From: CAVSQX01 sp963730225
Lineage (GTDB): Bacteria > Planctomycetota > Phycisphaerae > Tepidisphaerales > Tepidisphaeraceae
Assembly: GCA_963730225.1 (NCBI GenBank)
Contig: CAVSQX010000005.1
Coordinates: forward strand, 65,094-129,093
Reading direction: 5' to 3'
DNA length: 64,000 bases
Shown: positions 33,786 through 43,438 of the stretch, piece after piece
Layout: each line of letters starts with the position of its first letter
How positions within the stretch are numbered: position 1 is the first letter of the stretch
The notes under the pieces: generated by a model
Databases searched by the model: none
Seen by the model: the letters and a program-made list of their open reading frames with translations, nothing else
What the model was told of the DNA's origin: nothing
Translations under genes and position numbers: made by a program

Positions 33786-35483
33786 TTACGCTGCCTTTCC
33801 GCCCAGAATCGGCGTGACCCGCTCGCTGGCCGCCGAAAGGCTGAGCCGATTCGACGAGCCCGGGTGCCGCAGCACGTCGCGCAGGCGATCGATGCCCAGG
33901 CGCAGAAAAGCTTCGGTCAATTCCGGATCGAATTGAGTTCCGCTGCATCGCCGAATATCCGCCAGCGCCGCCTCCAGCGGCATCGCACGCCGATAGGTGC
34001 GCGTGCTGGTCATTGCGTCAAAGCAATCCGCCAGGCAGATGATCCGCCCCATCAGCGGAATGTCGCGCCCGGCCAATCCACTGGGATAGCCCCTTCCGTC
34101 GAACCGCTCGTGATGGTGCATCACGCCGGGAATAATGTCCTTGATCTGCTTCACATCCTGCAGGATGTGCGCTCCGATGGCCGGATGGCGCTTCATCTGT
34201 TCGAATTCCTCGGGCGTCAGCCGGCCCGGTTTGCGAAGAATCGCCTCGGGCACGCCGATCTTCCCGACATCGTGCAACAGGCCCGCCATGTAAATCCGCT
34301 CGACCTGGTGCTCATCCAGCCCCGCTTCCTGCGCGAGCATTTTGCTCGTCATGGCCACACGCTCGCTGTGACCGCAGGTGTACGCATCCTTGGCGTCCAC
34401 CGCGCTGGTCAGGCTGTGCAGCAAGCCCATCATCAGTCCGTGCACGTCCTCGAACAGCACGGCGTTCTCCAGATAAATCGCCGATTCGTTGGCGATCGAG
34501 TTGAGCAGCTTGCTGTCGACCGAATCAAAATCTCCCGATTCCTTGTCCATCGCGAACAGGCATCCCAGCACTTCTTCCCCGCGCTGAAGCGGCACCGCCA
34601 GCAGGCGCGTGGCAAATTCGCTGAGCCACGACAATTTCTTGTCGAGCGACAAATCGTTCAGCAGCAAAGGTGTTTTCCGCTGTCGCATCCATACCAGCAA
34701 CTCCGACGCCAATCGCTCCACTTTCCCCGGCGGCAAACTCATCGGCCCGTACAGCACCGGCTCGAGCCCCAGTTCCTCCGAATGTCCCAGGGCCACGCCC
34801 AATCCCAGCACACCCATTACTTCGCGCGCGTCCAGGCACGTCTGCTTGAAGAAGACCGCCGGACGACGGTTCACGCGCATTCCACCGCTGATCTGGTAGA
34901 TCAGGCTCAATTCTTCGTACGTGTTGGACAATTGGCCCGAGAGCAGCGCCACTTCCTGTTCCAGCCCGCCCAGCCGAGCCTGATCGCGAACGATCGACAT
35001 CAGCAACTTCGCCTGCTGCTCGATCGCCGCCGATGAGAATCCGGGCAGCTGCTCCGCCCGCTGCCGAAGCCATTCCCCGTCGAGCTGCAATGGCCCGCAG
35101 CAGCGAAGAACATCTTCGCTGAGACTGAAACCCTCCCGCTTGGCCGCCAGCACCAGCACGCCGATCATCTGCCGGCGCTCGACATAGGGAATCGCCGCCA
35201 TCGCGACGCCCGGGATGCCGTCCCAGTTCGTCACCGATGTTTTGACCGTCATTTCCGCCGCCCGGTTCGCCAGCGTCGGCGTCAGCGGTGCGACATATTT
35301 GGAAAAGAATTCTCCCGCTTCCCCGTCGAGGTAAGCCACCGAGCCATCCGTCCGCACCATCATCAGGCAAACCCCGGCCGGGCGAAACCGTGCCGACAGG
35401 TTTTCCATCGCTCCCGCCGACGGCATCGTCGCCGCGGGCACGCCGGCGTTGGGGTTGGTCGAACTGATCGCTTCCTGAGACAT
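33786..35483 (-). CDS. GAF and HD-GYP domain cyclic di-GMP phosphodiesterase
   Basis: A 565-residue signalling enzyme that probably hydrolyses cyclic di-GMP. A GAF-like sensor fills about 190-345 (TCLDAREVMGVLGLGVAL...LLAVPLQRGEEVLGCLFAMD). The HD-GYP core has GHSERV, LLHDVGKIGVPEAIL (HD at 404-405), KRHPAIGAHIL, HHHERFDGRGYPSGLAG (GYP at 465-467), IICLADCFDAMTSTRTYR. All metal and GYP residues are present, so it looks active. It sits inside the pilus/secretion cluster; lowering cyclic di-GMP there would affect the MshEN-type ATPase and the PilZ protein (inference). Confidence 0.9.
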   Translation of the reverse strand: MSQEAISSTNPNAGVPAATMPSAGAMENLSARFRPAGVCLMMVRTDGSVAYLDGEAGEFFSKYVAPLTPTLANRAAEMTVKTSVTNWDGIPGVAMAAIPYVERRQMIGVLVLAAKREGFSLSEDVLRCCGPLQLDGEWLRQRAEQLPGFSSAAIEQQAKLLMSIVRDQARLGGLEQEVALLSGQLSNTYEELSLIYQISGGMRVNRRPAVFFKQTCLDAREVMGVLGLGVALGHSEELGLEPVLYGPMSLPPGKVERLASELLVWMRQRKTPLLLNDLSLDKKLSWLSEFATRLLAVPLQRGEEVLGCLFAMDKESGDFDSVDSKLLNSIANESAIYLENAVLFEDVHGLMMGLLHSLTSAVDAKDAYTCGHSERVAMTSKMLAQEAGLDEHQVERIYMAGLLHDVGKIGVPEAILRKPGRLTPEEFEQMKRHPAIGAHILQDVKQIKDIIPGVMHHHERFDGRGYPSGLAGRDIPLMGRIICLADCFDAMTSTRTYRRAMPLEAALADIRRCSGTQFDPELTEAFLRLGIDRLRDVLRHPGSSNRLSLSAASERVTPILGGKAA

Positions 35484-35504
35484 CGTTTACCTATCCGGCC
35501 TTTT

Positions 35505-35891
35505 TTACGCCGCCGCCGCGCTGGACATCGCCAGCACTTCGTTCACCGTCGCCAGCAGATGTCGCGGACTGAACGGCTTGGTCAGCATCTTCAAGATGCC
35601 GTTCTGTTCCATGTCCGTCGGTTCCAGCGCGTATCCCCGCGCCGTCAGCATGATCGTCGGAATGCCCGCCGTCTCCGGCGCAAGCCTCAGCTTCTGGCAC
35701 AACTCCAACCCCGACAACTGCGGCATGTGATAATCCGTGATCAGCAAATCCGGACGATTGGCAAATGCCATCTCCAGCGCTTCCTGTCCATCGCTGGCCG
35801 TCACCACGGTGTATCCCGCGTTGCTCAGCTTCAACGAGACGACATTCAAAATGTGCGACTCATCGTCCGCTATCAGAATTCTCTTTCCCAT
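35505..35891 (-). CDS. Response regulator, receiver domain only
   Basis: A CheY-like protein of 128 residues. GKRILIADDESHILNVV (acidic pair), DLLITDYHMPQLSGLEL (phospho-Asp), IMLTARGY (Thr) and MLTKPFSPRHLL (Lys) are intact. The start at 35891 is preferred because GGAG and AAGGATGGAG stand 4-10 bases upstream. It lies 34 bases after the histidine kinase and 21 before the HD-GYP gene, so the kinase is its likely partner and HD-GYP or the pilus motor its likely output. Confidence 0.88.
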   Translation of the reverse strand: MGKRILIADDESHILNVVSLKLSNAGYTVVTASDGQEALEMAFANRPDLLITDYHMPQLSGLELCQKLRLAPETAGIPTIMLTARGYALEPTDMEQNGILKMLTKPFSPRHLLATVNEVLAMSSAAAA

Positions 35892-35925
35892 TGGCTCCAT
35901 CCTTTGCTTCCAGATCATTCGGCGA

Positions 35926-37416
35926 CTAATCACACAAACTCAGCTCGAACCCAAAGCAACTTCCCCGCCCCACATTGCTTTCCACAAAGATCCGTCCCTT
36001 GTGAACCGTTTCCACAATGTGCTTCACCAGCGACAATCCCAGTCCCGTGCCGTTGGCCATGTGGTTATTGGCTTCGGCCCTGTAAAACTTATCGAAAACA
36101 AACGGCAGGTCCTTGGGTGGAATTCCCACGCCCGTATCGCTTATTCGTGTTATGACCTTCTTCTTCGCCTCGTCCACAATCGTTTCCGCTGTTATTTCGC
36201 CGTTTTCGGGGGTGTATTTCACAGCATTGCTCAACAGATTCAGCACCGCCTGGTACAGCATGTCCTTGTCCGCCATCGTCTGATAAAAAATCGGCGTCAA
36301 CTTCTCGACAATCTCGATCTTCTTCATCTTTGCCTGCGGTGAAATCACCTCAATCGCTTCCTTCAAAATCACCGCCAAACTCTGCGGCTGCTTGTTCACT
36401 TTCACCAGCCCCGACTCGATGCGCGAGATGTTGAGAATGTTGTCGATCAGCCGCGAGAGACGATTGGCCTCATTCTGAATCACGTCATAAAACTCCCGCC
36501 GCGTCCGCTCGTCCTCCGCTTCCCCGTCGATCAGCATTTCCACATACGCCTTGATGCTCGCCAGCGGCGTCCGCAGCTCGTGGCTCACGCTGGAGACGAA
36601 ATCATTCTTCATCTCCGCGACTTCCTTCTCCCGCGTCATGTCATGCAGCACCGCCACCACGCCGGCGTTGTGCTCCCCGCGATCTTCCACCTCCCGATCC
36701 GCCGCCGCCACCGGATCCGCCACGCACGACAGCGTCACCTTGAACACCCGCTCCCCCACCGGCGTTCGCACCTGCTGCTCCACGATTCTCCGGCCCCCGC
36801 GGCTGTTGCTCTGCCGCATGTCCTGAATCAGCTCGATCATCTTTTTATCGCGCAGCACCGTCTCCATCGGATGCCGGCACGAACGCTCCAGATCAAAATC
36901 AAACGCCCTCGCCGCCGACTCATTGGCCAGGACCAGTTCATCGAACGGATCGGTCACCAGCACCGCATCGGAAATGCTGTAGATGATCGCCTCGGCGTGT
37001 TGCCGTTCGGCGGTGGCGACTTTCAATTGAATCTCCAGCTCCTTCACGCCCAATTTCGCTCGCGCCACCACTTCGTCGGCGACATCGATCACGCCGTTGA
37101 TCGCATCGGCCAATCCTGCCAGATCGCGGTGCGAGCGATCCACTTTCGCCAGCGCCCCATCCGCCGTTGCCGCTTTCACCTGCCGGCTCAACCGCCCGAT
37201 CGCCACATGCACGATCACCTGTCCCGCCAGGCCGCCAATCGCCGCCAACAGCAGCAGCACGATGGCCGCCGTCGCGCTGGGCGATTGTTCAACCAGATTC
37301 GACAGCCCCGCCCCCGCCGCCGCGTCCAGCGCAATCAGACCGCCGGCCATCAGGCCGACCACCACCACCATGAGGATTGTGCCACGCCTGAGCACGATAT
37401 TTTCACTCCTCCCCAT
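35926..37416 (-). CDS. Membrane sensor histidine kinase with PAS domain
   Basis: A 496-residue HisKA kinase. Two transmembrane helices (about 13-33 and 47-70), a HAMP-like linker, a PAS domain (about 135-260, IIYSISDAVLVTDPFDELVLANESAARAF), HisKA with VSSVSHELRTPLASIKAY (His at 279), and a C-terminal ATPase with LLSNAVKYTPENG (N box), ISDTGVGIPPKDLPFVFDKFYR (G1/F) and NGTGLGLSLVKHIV (G2). The periplasmic loop between the two helices is short, so sensing is probably in the membrane or by PAS. Neighbour order suggests it controls the receiver at 35505-35891. Confidence 0.92.
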   Translation of the reverse strand: MGRSENIVLRRGTILMVVVVGLMAGGLIALDAAAGAGLSNLVEQSPSATAAIVLLLLAAIGGLAGQVIVHVAIGRLSRQVKAATADGALAKVDRSHRDLAGLADAINGVIDVADEVVARAKLGVKELEIQLKVATAERQHAEAIIYSISDAVLVTDPFDELVLANESAARAFDFDLERSCRHPMETVLRDKKMIELIQDMRQSNSRGGRRIVEQQVRTPVGERVFKVTLSCVADPVAAADREVEDRGEHNAGVVAVLHDMTREKEVAEMKNDFVSSVSHELRTPLASIKAYVEMLIDGEAEDERTRREFYDVIQNEANRLSRLIDNILNISRIESGLVKVNKQPQSLAVILKEAIEVISPQAKMKKIEIVEKLTPIFYQTMADKDMLYQAVLNLLSNAVKYTPENGEITAETIVDEAKKKVITRISDTGVGIPPKDLPFVFDKFYRAEANNHMANGTGLGLSLVKHIVETVHKGRIFVESNVGRGSCFGFELSLCD

Positions 37417-37435
37417 CCGACGTTGCGTCCGTTCC

Positions 37436-37474
37436 CTCGTTTACGCCGGCCCCGAGGGCCGCGTTTTTGCTCCC
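37436..37474. repeat. TTTAC-type hairpin repeat at the end of the TPR gene
   Basis: CTCGTTTACGCCGGCCCC-GAG-GGCC then GCGTTTTTGCTCCC. On the minus strand the TAA inside GTAAACG is the stop codon of the TPR lipoprotein, whose last residues (KTRPSGPA) come from the repeat. It shares TTTTTGC or CTTCTTGC after the hairpin with the copy at 54556. Confidence 0.6.
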
Positions 37475-38643
37475 AACAACTTCATCGCCAGGGCATCCCC
37501 CGGTTTCAACTGAAGCGCCCGCTCGTATTTCTCTTTCGCCTCCTGCGCCCGTCCCAACTTCTCCAGCACAAACCCCTGCATGCACCAATTCACCGAATCC
37601 GTCGGATCGATTTGGCAGGCCGTTGTGAAAGCCGTCAACGCCTCATCCATTCGATTCTGCCGCAGCCGCACGTATCCCAACAGCCACTGGCCCTGCGCCG
37701 ATTTCCCATCCGCCGACACCGCTTTTTCCGCCGCCAACGCCGCACGCGGAAAATCGTTCAGCTTCAAGTCGATCTGGCCCAGGCTCAGCCAATACCCGCC
37801 GCACGTCGGATCCAGGTCCGTCGCTGTGGCGAAGCTGTCGCGCGCGTCGCGCAGCTGCCCCAACTGCCATTGACATTGGCCCAACCCGGCAAAGACATCC
37901 GCACGCTTCGAATACGAATCATCCCGAACCAACTCCCCGAATTCCTCGATCGCGTCGCTATATTCTTCCGCCGCCAGCAGGGCAAACGCCAGATGCTCCC
38001 GAATCGTCAGATCATCCCCGTCCAGAATGCTCGCTTCCCGCAGCATCGCCGCCCCTTCGGCCGCCCTTCCCTGCTGAACCAGCAGTTGGCCCACCGCGTC
38101 TCGAATCACCGCGCTGTGCTCGAAATAAACCACCTTGGCCGACAGCAGATCCAGCGCATCGGCCGGACGATTCAGCGTCACCAGCATCTCCGCCTTGGCC
38201 ATCAGATACGCCAGCTCCTGCGGATTCTTTTTCGCCGCCGCGTCGTACGCCTCGTACGCTTTCTGCGGCTGCTGCCAGCGCTGAAGCACCACGCCGCTGA
38301 GATAATCCGCCTCCGCGTTGGCCGGATCGATCTGCCGCACCCGCGCCAGATGCTGCTGAGCGATCTCCAGATATCCCTGCTCGATCGCCAGCCGTGCCGC
38401 CAGCAGATGCAGATCGGCGCTGGCCGGCTCCAGCCGCAACGCCTCCTCCAGCGTCTGGGCGCATTTCTCGAAATTCCCGTTGCGATATTGATCCTGCGCC
38501 AGCGTTCCCAGCACGCCCGCCCGCGCGTCGCTCCACTGTTTCTGGGCCAAGGCCTGCTGCGTCGGCGTCGGCGCGGGATGGCTGTTTTGGCACCCCGCCA
38601 ACCCCACACATGCGAGAATCATCCATTTTCCGCGCATCGTCAT
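37441..38643 (-). CDS. TPR-repeat lipoprotein
   Basis: A 400-residue lipoprotein. MRGKWMILACVGLAGCQ is a signal peptide with lipobox LAGC. The rest is built of about nine tetratricopeptide repeats (for example YRNGNFEKCAQTLEEALRLEPASADLHLL, GRAQEAKEKYERALQLKPGDALAMKLL). In pilus systems such proteins (PilF/PilW) place the secretin in the outer membrane, which fits its position directly after the secretin gene (ATGA overlap). The last eight residues and the stop codon come from a repeat, so the original C-terminus may have been longer. Start is 38643 or the second ATG at 38637, which has better spacing from GAGG. Confidence 0.85.
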   Translation of the reverse strand: MTMRGKWMILACVGLAGCQNSHPAPTPTQQALAQKQWSDARAGVLGTLAQDQYRNGNFEKCAQTLEEALRLEPASADLHLLAARLAIEQGYLEIAQQHLARVRQIDPANAEADYLSGVVLQRWQQPQKAYEAYDAAAKKNPQELAYLMAKAEMLVTLNRPADALDLLSAKVVYFEHSAVIRDAVGQLLVQQGRAAEGAAMLREASILDGDDLTIREHLAFALLAAEEYSDAIEEFGELVRDDSYSKRADVFAGLGQCQWQLGQLRDARDSFATATDLDPTCGGYWLSLGQIDLKLNDFPRAALAAEKAVSADGKSAQGQWLLGYVRLRQNRMDEALTAFTTACQIDPTDSVNWCMQGFVLEKLGRAQEAKEKYERALQLKPGDALAMKLLGAKTRPSGPA

Positions 38644-40451
38644 CTTCCTCCCGGCTGCGTCGTCGCAGGTTGATCGGCCAGAATCGCCTGCGTCACCAGC
38701 GACCGAATCGCGCTATTGTCCGCGTCCGACAAAATCTGCCCGCTGAGTTTTTCCTTCAACTCGATCGCTTCGATGAAGGTTGGATTCAGGTTCGTCGCGA
38801 TGTTCAGATGCCACATCGCCAGCTCGCGGTCCGGATGCGGACCACGCAGCGCCGCCTGGGCATTTTCATACGCCGTTTCCGCCAATCGCTCCCGCGCGAA
38901 GAACATCATCCCCTTGCGAATTCCCACTCGATACTGCTCCGCTTTTTTCAGCTGCGCCTCCGACAGGTTGGCGTACGCCGAATCGTCCTTGATGATGTGC
39001 GGCGTCAGCATGATGATGATCTCCTGCCGCGTCGTCGTATCCTGCTGCTGGCGAAACAGCGCCCCCAGAAACGGGATGCTTCCAAACCCCGGTACCTGGC
39101 TGCGGCCCGTTTGCGATTGTTCTCGGAAAAGCCCGCCGATCACAATCGTGTTTCCATCCTTGACCATCACGTTGCTGGTCACTTCCGTCGTGTTTTTGAA
39201 CGGCAGATTCGATCCGTTCAATCCACCGCTGGAATCTTCCGGATGAATCTCCATGCGGATGAACCCGTCGTTTCCCACGTACGCCCGGAAGCTCAGCGTG
39301 GTGCCCGTGTCGAAGAATTGCACCGTCTGCGTCGAGGTCGTCTGCGTCACCGTCGTGGTCTGATATCCAAACGAGCTGCCGACGTGCACTTCCGCTTCCT
39401 GCTTATCCAGCGCCAGCACTTTCGGATTGGCCAGGATCGTGGTGTTCGTCGTCGATTCCAGCGCCGAGATGAACAGCCCCAGATTGTGATGCACGATGCC
39501 AATCTGCAATCCCCCCGCCGGAACCTGCGTGTCAAAATTGCCCGTTGAAACCCCCGAATAACTCTTGGGGATCATCGTCGTAGCGCCTCCGGTCGTCCCC
39601 GAGGTGCTTGAGGGGCTCAAAACACTGCTGCTCAGCAGGCTTCCGAAACTCGTTCCGCTGTTCACCAGCGTGTCGAAATCGACGCCGCCCAAAAACGAAA
39701 AATCGATCCCCATCGCGTTGTTGTCGTTCAGCGTCGCCGCCAGGATCGTCGCCTCCACCAGCACCTGTTGCGGCCGCCGATCGATTTCCTTGATCAGCTG
39801 CTTCACCTTCTCCAGATTTTCCGGATAGTCGGTGATCACCAGCAGATCGTTTCCGGCATACGAATTTCCCCCCGTATCGGTGCCGCCGCCCCCACCGCTG
39901 CCGCTGGATGAATCGCCCCCGCTGCTGTCGATTCCCTTGCCCGCATCCTTGCTCGCCGCCAGTTGCCCCTCGCTGCTCAGCACCGGCTTGATCATCGCCG
40001 TCACATCGCTCACCGGCACGTAATACAAATGGAAAATCTCCGTCTGCATTTTCCGGGCTGCCTTGTCCATCTCCTCCAGTTCCTTCTGCCCGTAGACGTA
40101 GATGAAATTCCCTTTCTCCCGGTAGTCGAAGCCATTGGTATGCAGAATCGCATCCAGCGCTTCATGAATGCTCACCCCATACAAATTCGCGCTGACCGTT
40201 CCGCTGACCGATTTGCTGGCCACGATATTTTTCTGCGACTGCACCGACAGCATCCGCAGCACTTCCAGGATGTCCGCATTATCGACGTGCATTTCCACCG
40301 ATCCGCCGTCGCTCACGCTGACCTGCGGAGACGGATTGGTCGTCGGCGCCGTGGTCGGCGGATCGTCACCATTTACCGATCCTGCCCCAACCGAATAAAC
40401 GGCCGCCGTCGCCAAAAAAAATAAACCGAAAATTCGGTTCATATTCATCAT
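38640..40451 (-). CDS. Outer-membrane secretin (PilQ/GspD)
   Basis: Forms the outer-membrane channel for a type IV pilus or type II secretion system. Signal peptide in NRIFGLFFLATAAVYSVGAG; an STN-like N-domain (VDNADILEVLRMLSVQSQKNIVAS); NHR ring domains with a low-complexity Gly/Ser insert (GGDSSSGSGGGGGTDTGG); PQQVLVEATILAATLNDN; and the secretin core ending VPGFGSIPFLGALFRQQ...QEIIIMLTPHII. A C-terminal region of about 110 residues follows. Start 40451 is chosen for GAGG seven bases upstream. About 603 residues. Contacts the PilP-like protein encoded just upstream. Confidence 0.9.
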   Translation of the reverse strand: MMNMNRIFGLFFLATAAVYSVGAGSVNGDDPPTTAPTTNPSPQVSVSDGGSVEMHVDNADILEVLRMLSVQSQKNIVASKSVSGTVSANLYGVSIHEALDAILHTNGFDYREKGNFIYVYGQKELEEMDKAARKMQTEIFHLYYVPVSDVTAMIKPVLSSEGQLAASKDAGKGIDSSGGDSSSGSGGGGGTDTGGNSYAGNDLLVITDYPENLEKVKQLIKEIDRRPQQVLVEATILAATLNDNNAMGIDFSFLGGVDFDTLVNSGTSFGSLLSSSVLSPSSTSGTTGGATTMIPKSYSGVSTGNFDTQVPAGGLQIGIVHHNLGLFISALESTTNTTILANPKVLALDKQEAEVHVGSSFGYQTTTVTQTTSTQTVQFFDTGTTLSFRAYVGNDGFIRMEIHPEDSSGGLNGSNLPFKNTTEVTSNVMVKDGNTIVIGGLFREQSQTGRSQVPGFGSIPFLGALFRQQQDTTTRQEIIIMLTPHIIKDDSAYANLSEAQLKKAEQYRVGIRKGMMFFARERLAETAYENAQAALRGPHPDRELAMWHLNIATNLNPTFIEAIELKEKLSGQILSDADNSAIRSLVTQAILADQPATTQPGGR

Positions 40452-40518
40452 CCAACCGCCTCGCACCACCAAAAACCTCAACTCACGGCGCCCCGCAGCG
40501 CACGCGCCGGGCCGCAGC

Positions 40519-41079
40519 TCAATTCCCCTCAATCCTCAGCCTCACCCCATCCCGCTCCACCACGATTCCCCCCGTTTCAATTTTCACGACGCCAAACCCG
40601 CCGACGACATCTCCCTCTTTCACTTCCCGTCCGTTAACCACGGCCGTCGGCGCCGTCCCCATCACTGTGCCCTGCAATCGCAGCGCGTCGGCCGCCCGAC
40701 GCAGATTTTCCGGCACGATCTGCCCCTCCATCGTCAAATCGGCTGGCTCAGCCGACGACTTTGCTACCATCCCCAGAAATTCCGGGTTGCCTCGAAGATC
40801 CTTCGCCGACGGAAAATCCTCTAAATGAACCGCAAACAAATTTCGCTTCACCGGCTGCAATTCCTGGCTCGGCCAATCGACTGGCGCGCTCAGCGACATC
40901 GCCTCCCGCGGCTCGGCCATCGGCGCGGCCCCCACCGCCGACCCTTTCGCCGCCGCCGGACCGCTCGATGGCACGTGACCCCACACCGCCAACCCCGCCA
41001 GCGCCGCCGCCACGACGATCGCAGCCATACGCTGCCTTCGTGTCGCCAATGAAAATGGATTTCCGATCGCCGCCGTCAT
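40519..41079 (-). CDS. PilP/GspC-like periplasmic linker protein
   Basis: A 186-residue inner-membrane protein with one N-terminal helix (MAAIVVAAALAGLAVWGHV), a Pro/Ala-rich linker, and a C-terminal domain (LRLQGTVMGTAPTAVVNGREVKEGDVVGGFGVVKIETGGIVVERDGVRLRIE) with the beta-strand pattern of the PilP and GspC HR domains, which bind the secretin. ATGA overlap with pilO upstream. The match is by pattern, not close identity. Confidence 0.72.
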   Translation of the reverse strand: MTAAIGNPFSLATRRQRMAAIVVAAALAGLAVWGHVPSSGPAAAKGSAVGAAPMAEPREAMSLSAPVDWPSQELQPVKRNLFAVHLEDFPSAKDLRGNPEFLGMVAKSSAEPADLTMEGQIVPENLRRAADALRLQGTVMGTAPTAVVNGREVKEGDVVGGFGVVKIETGGIVVERDGVRLRIEGN

Positions 41080-41645
41080 GGCTGCCCGTAAAAAATGTCC
41101 AGCGTTAATTCCACATCCACATATCCCGCCGCCGCGTCGGCCACCGGGCTGGTCCGAAGTTCCAAATCGTGAACGTGCGCCAACCGCGGCATCTGCTCCG
41201 CCCGCCGCAGAAACTCCGCCACGCTGGGAAACTGTGCCTCAAAGCCCAATCGAATCGGCAGCTCGGCCAATCCGTCCACCGAATGGTCCGCCTCCAGCGG
41301 CCTCCAGGTGAGATTGCTCAGCGATTGTTCCTTCCCGATCTTCGTCAGATCGCGCACGAACGGCGCCAAGTCCGGCTGCTTCGGCAATCGCCGATCGAAC
41401 TGTGCCAGCCATTGCCGCAACTGCTCGCTCTGCTCCCCAGCGGCCGCCAACTCCGACGAAAGACCATGGTTTTCCCGCAATTGGGCTCGCCCCGCCGCCA
41501 CTCGCTGATCCAGTTCCGCCAGCCGCCATCGCGCCGGACGAATTCCCGCAAACCAGATCGCCGTCGACGCCGCCAGCGTTCCCGCCAGCAGCATCCACTG
41601 CATCGCCTTGCACCACGCCAGTTGATCGCCCAGATTCCTTTTCAC
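41076..41645 (-). CDS. pilO: Type IV pilus assembly protein PilO-like
   Basis: A 189-residue inner-membrane protein: one helix at about 17-35 (WMLLAGTLAASTAIWFAGI), a coiled coil (LAELDQRVAAGRAQLRENHG), and a ferredoxin-like periplasmic domain (LPIRLGFEAQFPSVAEFLRRAEQMPRLAHVHDLELRT) typical of PilO/GspM. It pairs with PilN. ATGA overlaps at both ends link it to pilN and the PilP-like gene. Confidence 0.82.
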   Translation of the reverse strand: MKRNLGDQLAWCKAMQWMLLAGTLAASTAIWFAGIRPARWRLAELDQRVAAGRAQLRENHGLSSELAAAGEQSEQLRQWLAQFDRRLPKQPDLAPFVRDLTKIGKEQSLSNLTWRPLEADHSVDGLAELPIRLGFEAQFPSVAEFLRRAEQMPRLAHVHDLELRTSPVADAAAGYVDVELTLDIFYGQP

Positions 41646-42199
41646 GACGCCCCCGCTTTCAGCGCGAAGGTGATCTCAAACTCCCGCATCAACCGCCCCT
41701 GTTGCACCCGATCGCGCACGTACGACATATCCACATTTTCAAAACACCGCATCGCTCCCAGCTTCGTCAGCAGCACGGCCACCTGCTCATCGTTGGGCGA
41801 AACGCCGGTCAACCGAATCCGCTCTCCCGCCGATTCCTGCGGATCGATCGTCAAACCCACCAGCGAAATCTGCTCCGGCAGCGCATCTTCCAGTTCGTTC
41901 AGCAAGCCCGTCGTCGGCATGTGCAGCCCCAGTTGCACGATCTGGCGCTGCTGCCTGGCCAAGGTCTGTTCCTGTTTCTGCAATTCCTTCAGCCGTGAGA
42001 CTTGCCGATCCGACAGCGCCAGTTGATTGCCAATCCGTACGAGGGTTTCTTCCTGGCGTCGCACCTGCCAGCACTGCGCCAGCGCGATGCTCGAAAGCGC
42101 CAGCAACACGCCCAGCGCGATCCACGTCTGCGTTTTCAGTGCCAGCTTTCGCCGGCCCAGCGCCGGATACCACGTCGGCAGGAATTCCACATCACGCAT
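41642..42199 (-). CDS. pilN: Type IV pilus assembly protein PilN-like
   Basis: A 185-residue inner-membrane protein. The N-terminus MRDVEFLPTWYPALGRR supplies the short cytoplasmic motif that binds PilM (VxFLP); helix at about 25-42 (WIALGVLLALSSIALAQC); coiled coil; then a periplasmic domain (ISLVGLTIDPQESAGERIRLTGVSPNDEQVAVLLTKLG) as in PilN/GspL. Coupled to pilO by ATGA. Confidence 0.85.
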   Translation of the reverse strand: MRDVEFLPTWYPALGRRKLALKTQTWIALGVLLALSSIALAQCWQVRRQEETLVRIGNQLALSDRQVSRLKELQKQEQTLARQQRQIVQLGLHMPTTGLLNELEDALPEQISLVGLTIDPQESAGERIRLTGVSPNDEQVAVLLTKLGAMRCFENVDMSYVRDRVQQGRLMREFEITFALKAGAS

Positions 42200-43387
42200 G
42201 GGCCGCCTCCACCACTTTGCCGCCCACAGTCACAGCCGCCGCCGGGGCCGGCGTCGTGCGCGGCTTCCCATCCCGGGCGCGAAATATCGATCCGTGAACC
42301 GCAGGCCAAGACCCATCGCCAGCGCCCATTGGGCCATGCTTCCCTGCCGATCGCTCGACCGCATCCGGCTCACATCCACGCTGAACAGCGGTTGCGCCGG
42401 CTCGACCGGAATCGACAGAATCGACCTGAAAACCGAGTGCAATTGCGAGTCGGCCGCCTCGCCTCCGACCAGCCGTGCTCGCTCGGGCCGGCGTCCACGA
42501 AACGCCACCGAGTAATACCTCAGACACATCGCCAGTTCCCGCGCCAGGTCCTCCGCCACGCTGCGCGTCGCATCGAACACCGCCCTTCGAACCGGATCGG
42601 CCCGGCCCGCGTCGACCGTTTGCCCCGCTTCCAGCAACCGCTGTCGCAACGCCTTGGCTTCCTCGATGGTAATCCCCAGTTTTCTTCCCACCGCATCCAG
42701 CAGATGCAATCCCCCCAGCTCCACCGATTTGTAAAAACTGATTTCCCTTCCTCGCGTGATCAGCACCTGCGTTTGCCGCGCCCCGATGTCCACCAGCATC
42801 TGAACGTCGTGCAGATCGTCGTCGCGCCGCACGAACCGCTCGAACGCGCGAAACAGGCCCGTCACCTGCGTATCCACCGACGCCACCTCCACACCGCTGG
42901 CCGCCAGTTGCTCCATGTACTGATTCACATCCCATTTTTTCGCCGCCAGCACGATCATTTCCTGCTGGATCTGATCTCCCTGCCGCACCTGCCCGGCCCG
43001 CAGAAACTGCAATTGCGCTTCGTTGACGTCGAATGAAAAAAGCCCCGGCCCCTCTTTCGCCACCGCCGCATTCAGCTCCGCATCGGTCGTCGCCGCGACA
43101 CGCAGATTTTTTACGTGAACCACCTCGCGCGGCAACGCCGCCACCACGTTTCTTCCCACAAACGGCTGCTGGGCCAACATCCGTTCAATGCTCGCCGCCG
43201 CCCACGCCCCGTGCTGCTGGGGATTTTTGCGAATTTCTTCCGGCGTCGACTGCCGCGCCGACGCCGTCACCGCCAATCGCCCGTCGCCCTTCACCTCAAG
43301 CTGAAGCAGCTTGACGCTCTCGACACCCACGTCCAGCCCGATCGGTTGAATCTGTGATCGCCCAAGACGCATGGATTCCGCATCCAA
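42192..43387 (-). CDS. pilM: Type IV pilus assembly protein PilM-like; probable one-base frameshift at its end
   Basis: An actin-fold cytoplasmic protein that binds the N-terminus of PilN. IQPIGLDVGVESVKLLQLE (phosphate 1), NVVAALPREVVHVKNLRV, EMIVLAAKKWDVNQYMEQLAASGVEVASVDTQVTGL, VQMLVDIGARQTQVLITRGREISFYKSVELGG (phosphate 2) and MAQWALAMGLGLRF match PilM. As sequenced the frame ends at 42230 with an unlikely Arg-rich tail (GSRARRRPRRRL). Adding one C to CCC at about 42280 gives YFAPRDGKPRTTPAPAAAV and a stop at 42192 that overlaps pilN, the expected layout. Corrected length about 398. Start 43387 or 43372. Confidence 0.82.
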
Positions 43388-43438
43388 ATTAAAAAAATCG
43401 ATCGCGGATTCCCGCTTGGTCCCAGAACCAAATCCGCT

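Noticed and set aside
33333..35036. A 567-codon open frame on the plus strand
   Set aside because: Antisense to the HD-GYP and STAS genes; no ribosome site or motif.
36580..38673. A 697-codon open frame on the plus strand
   Set aside because: Antisense to the histidine kinase and TPR genes, which carry clear motifs; the frame is low-complexity Arg/His/Gln.
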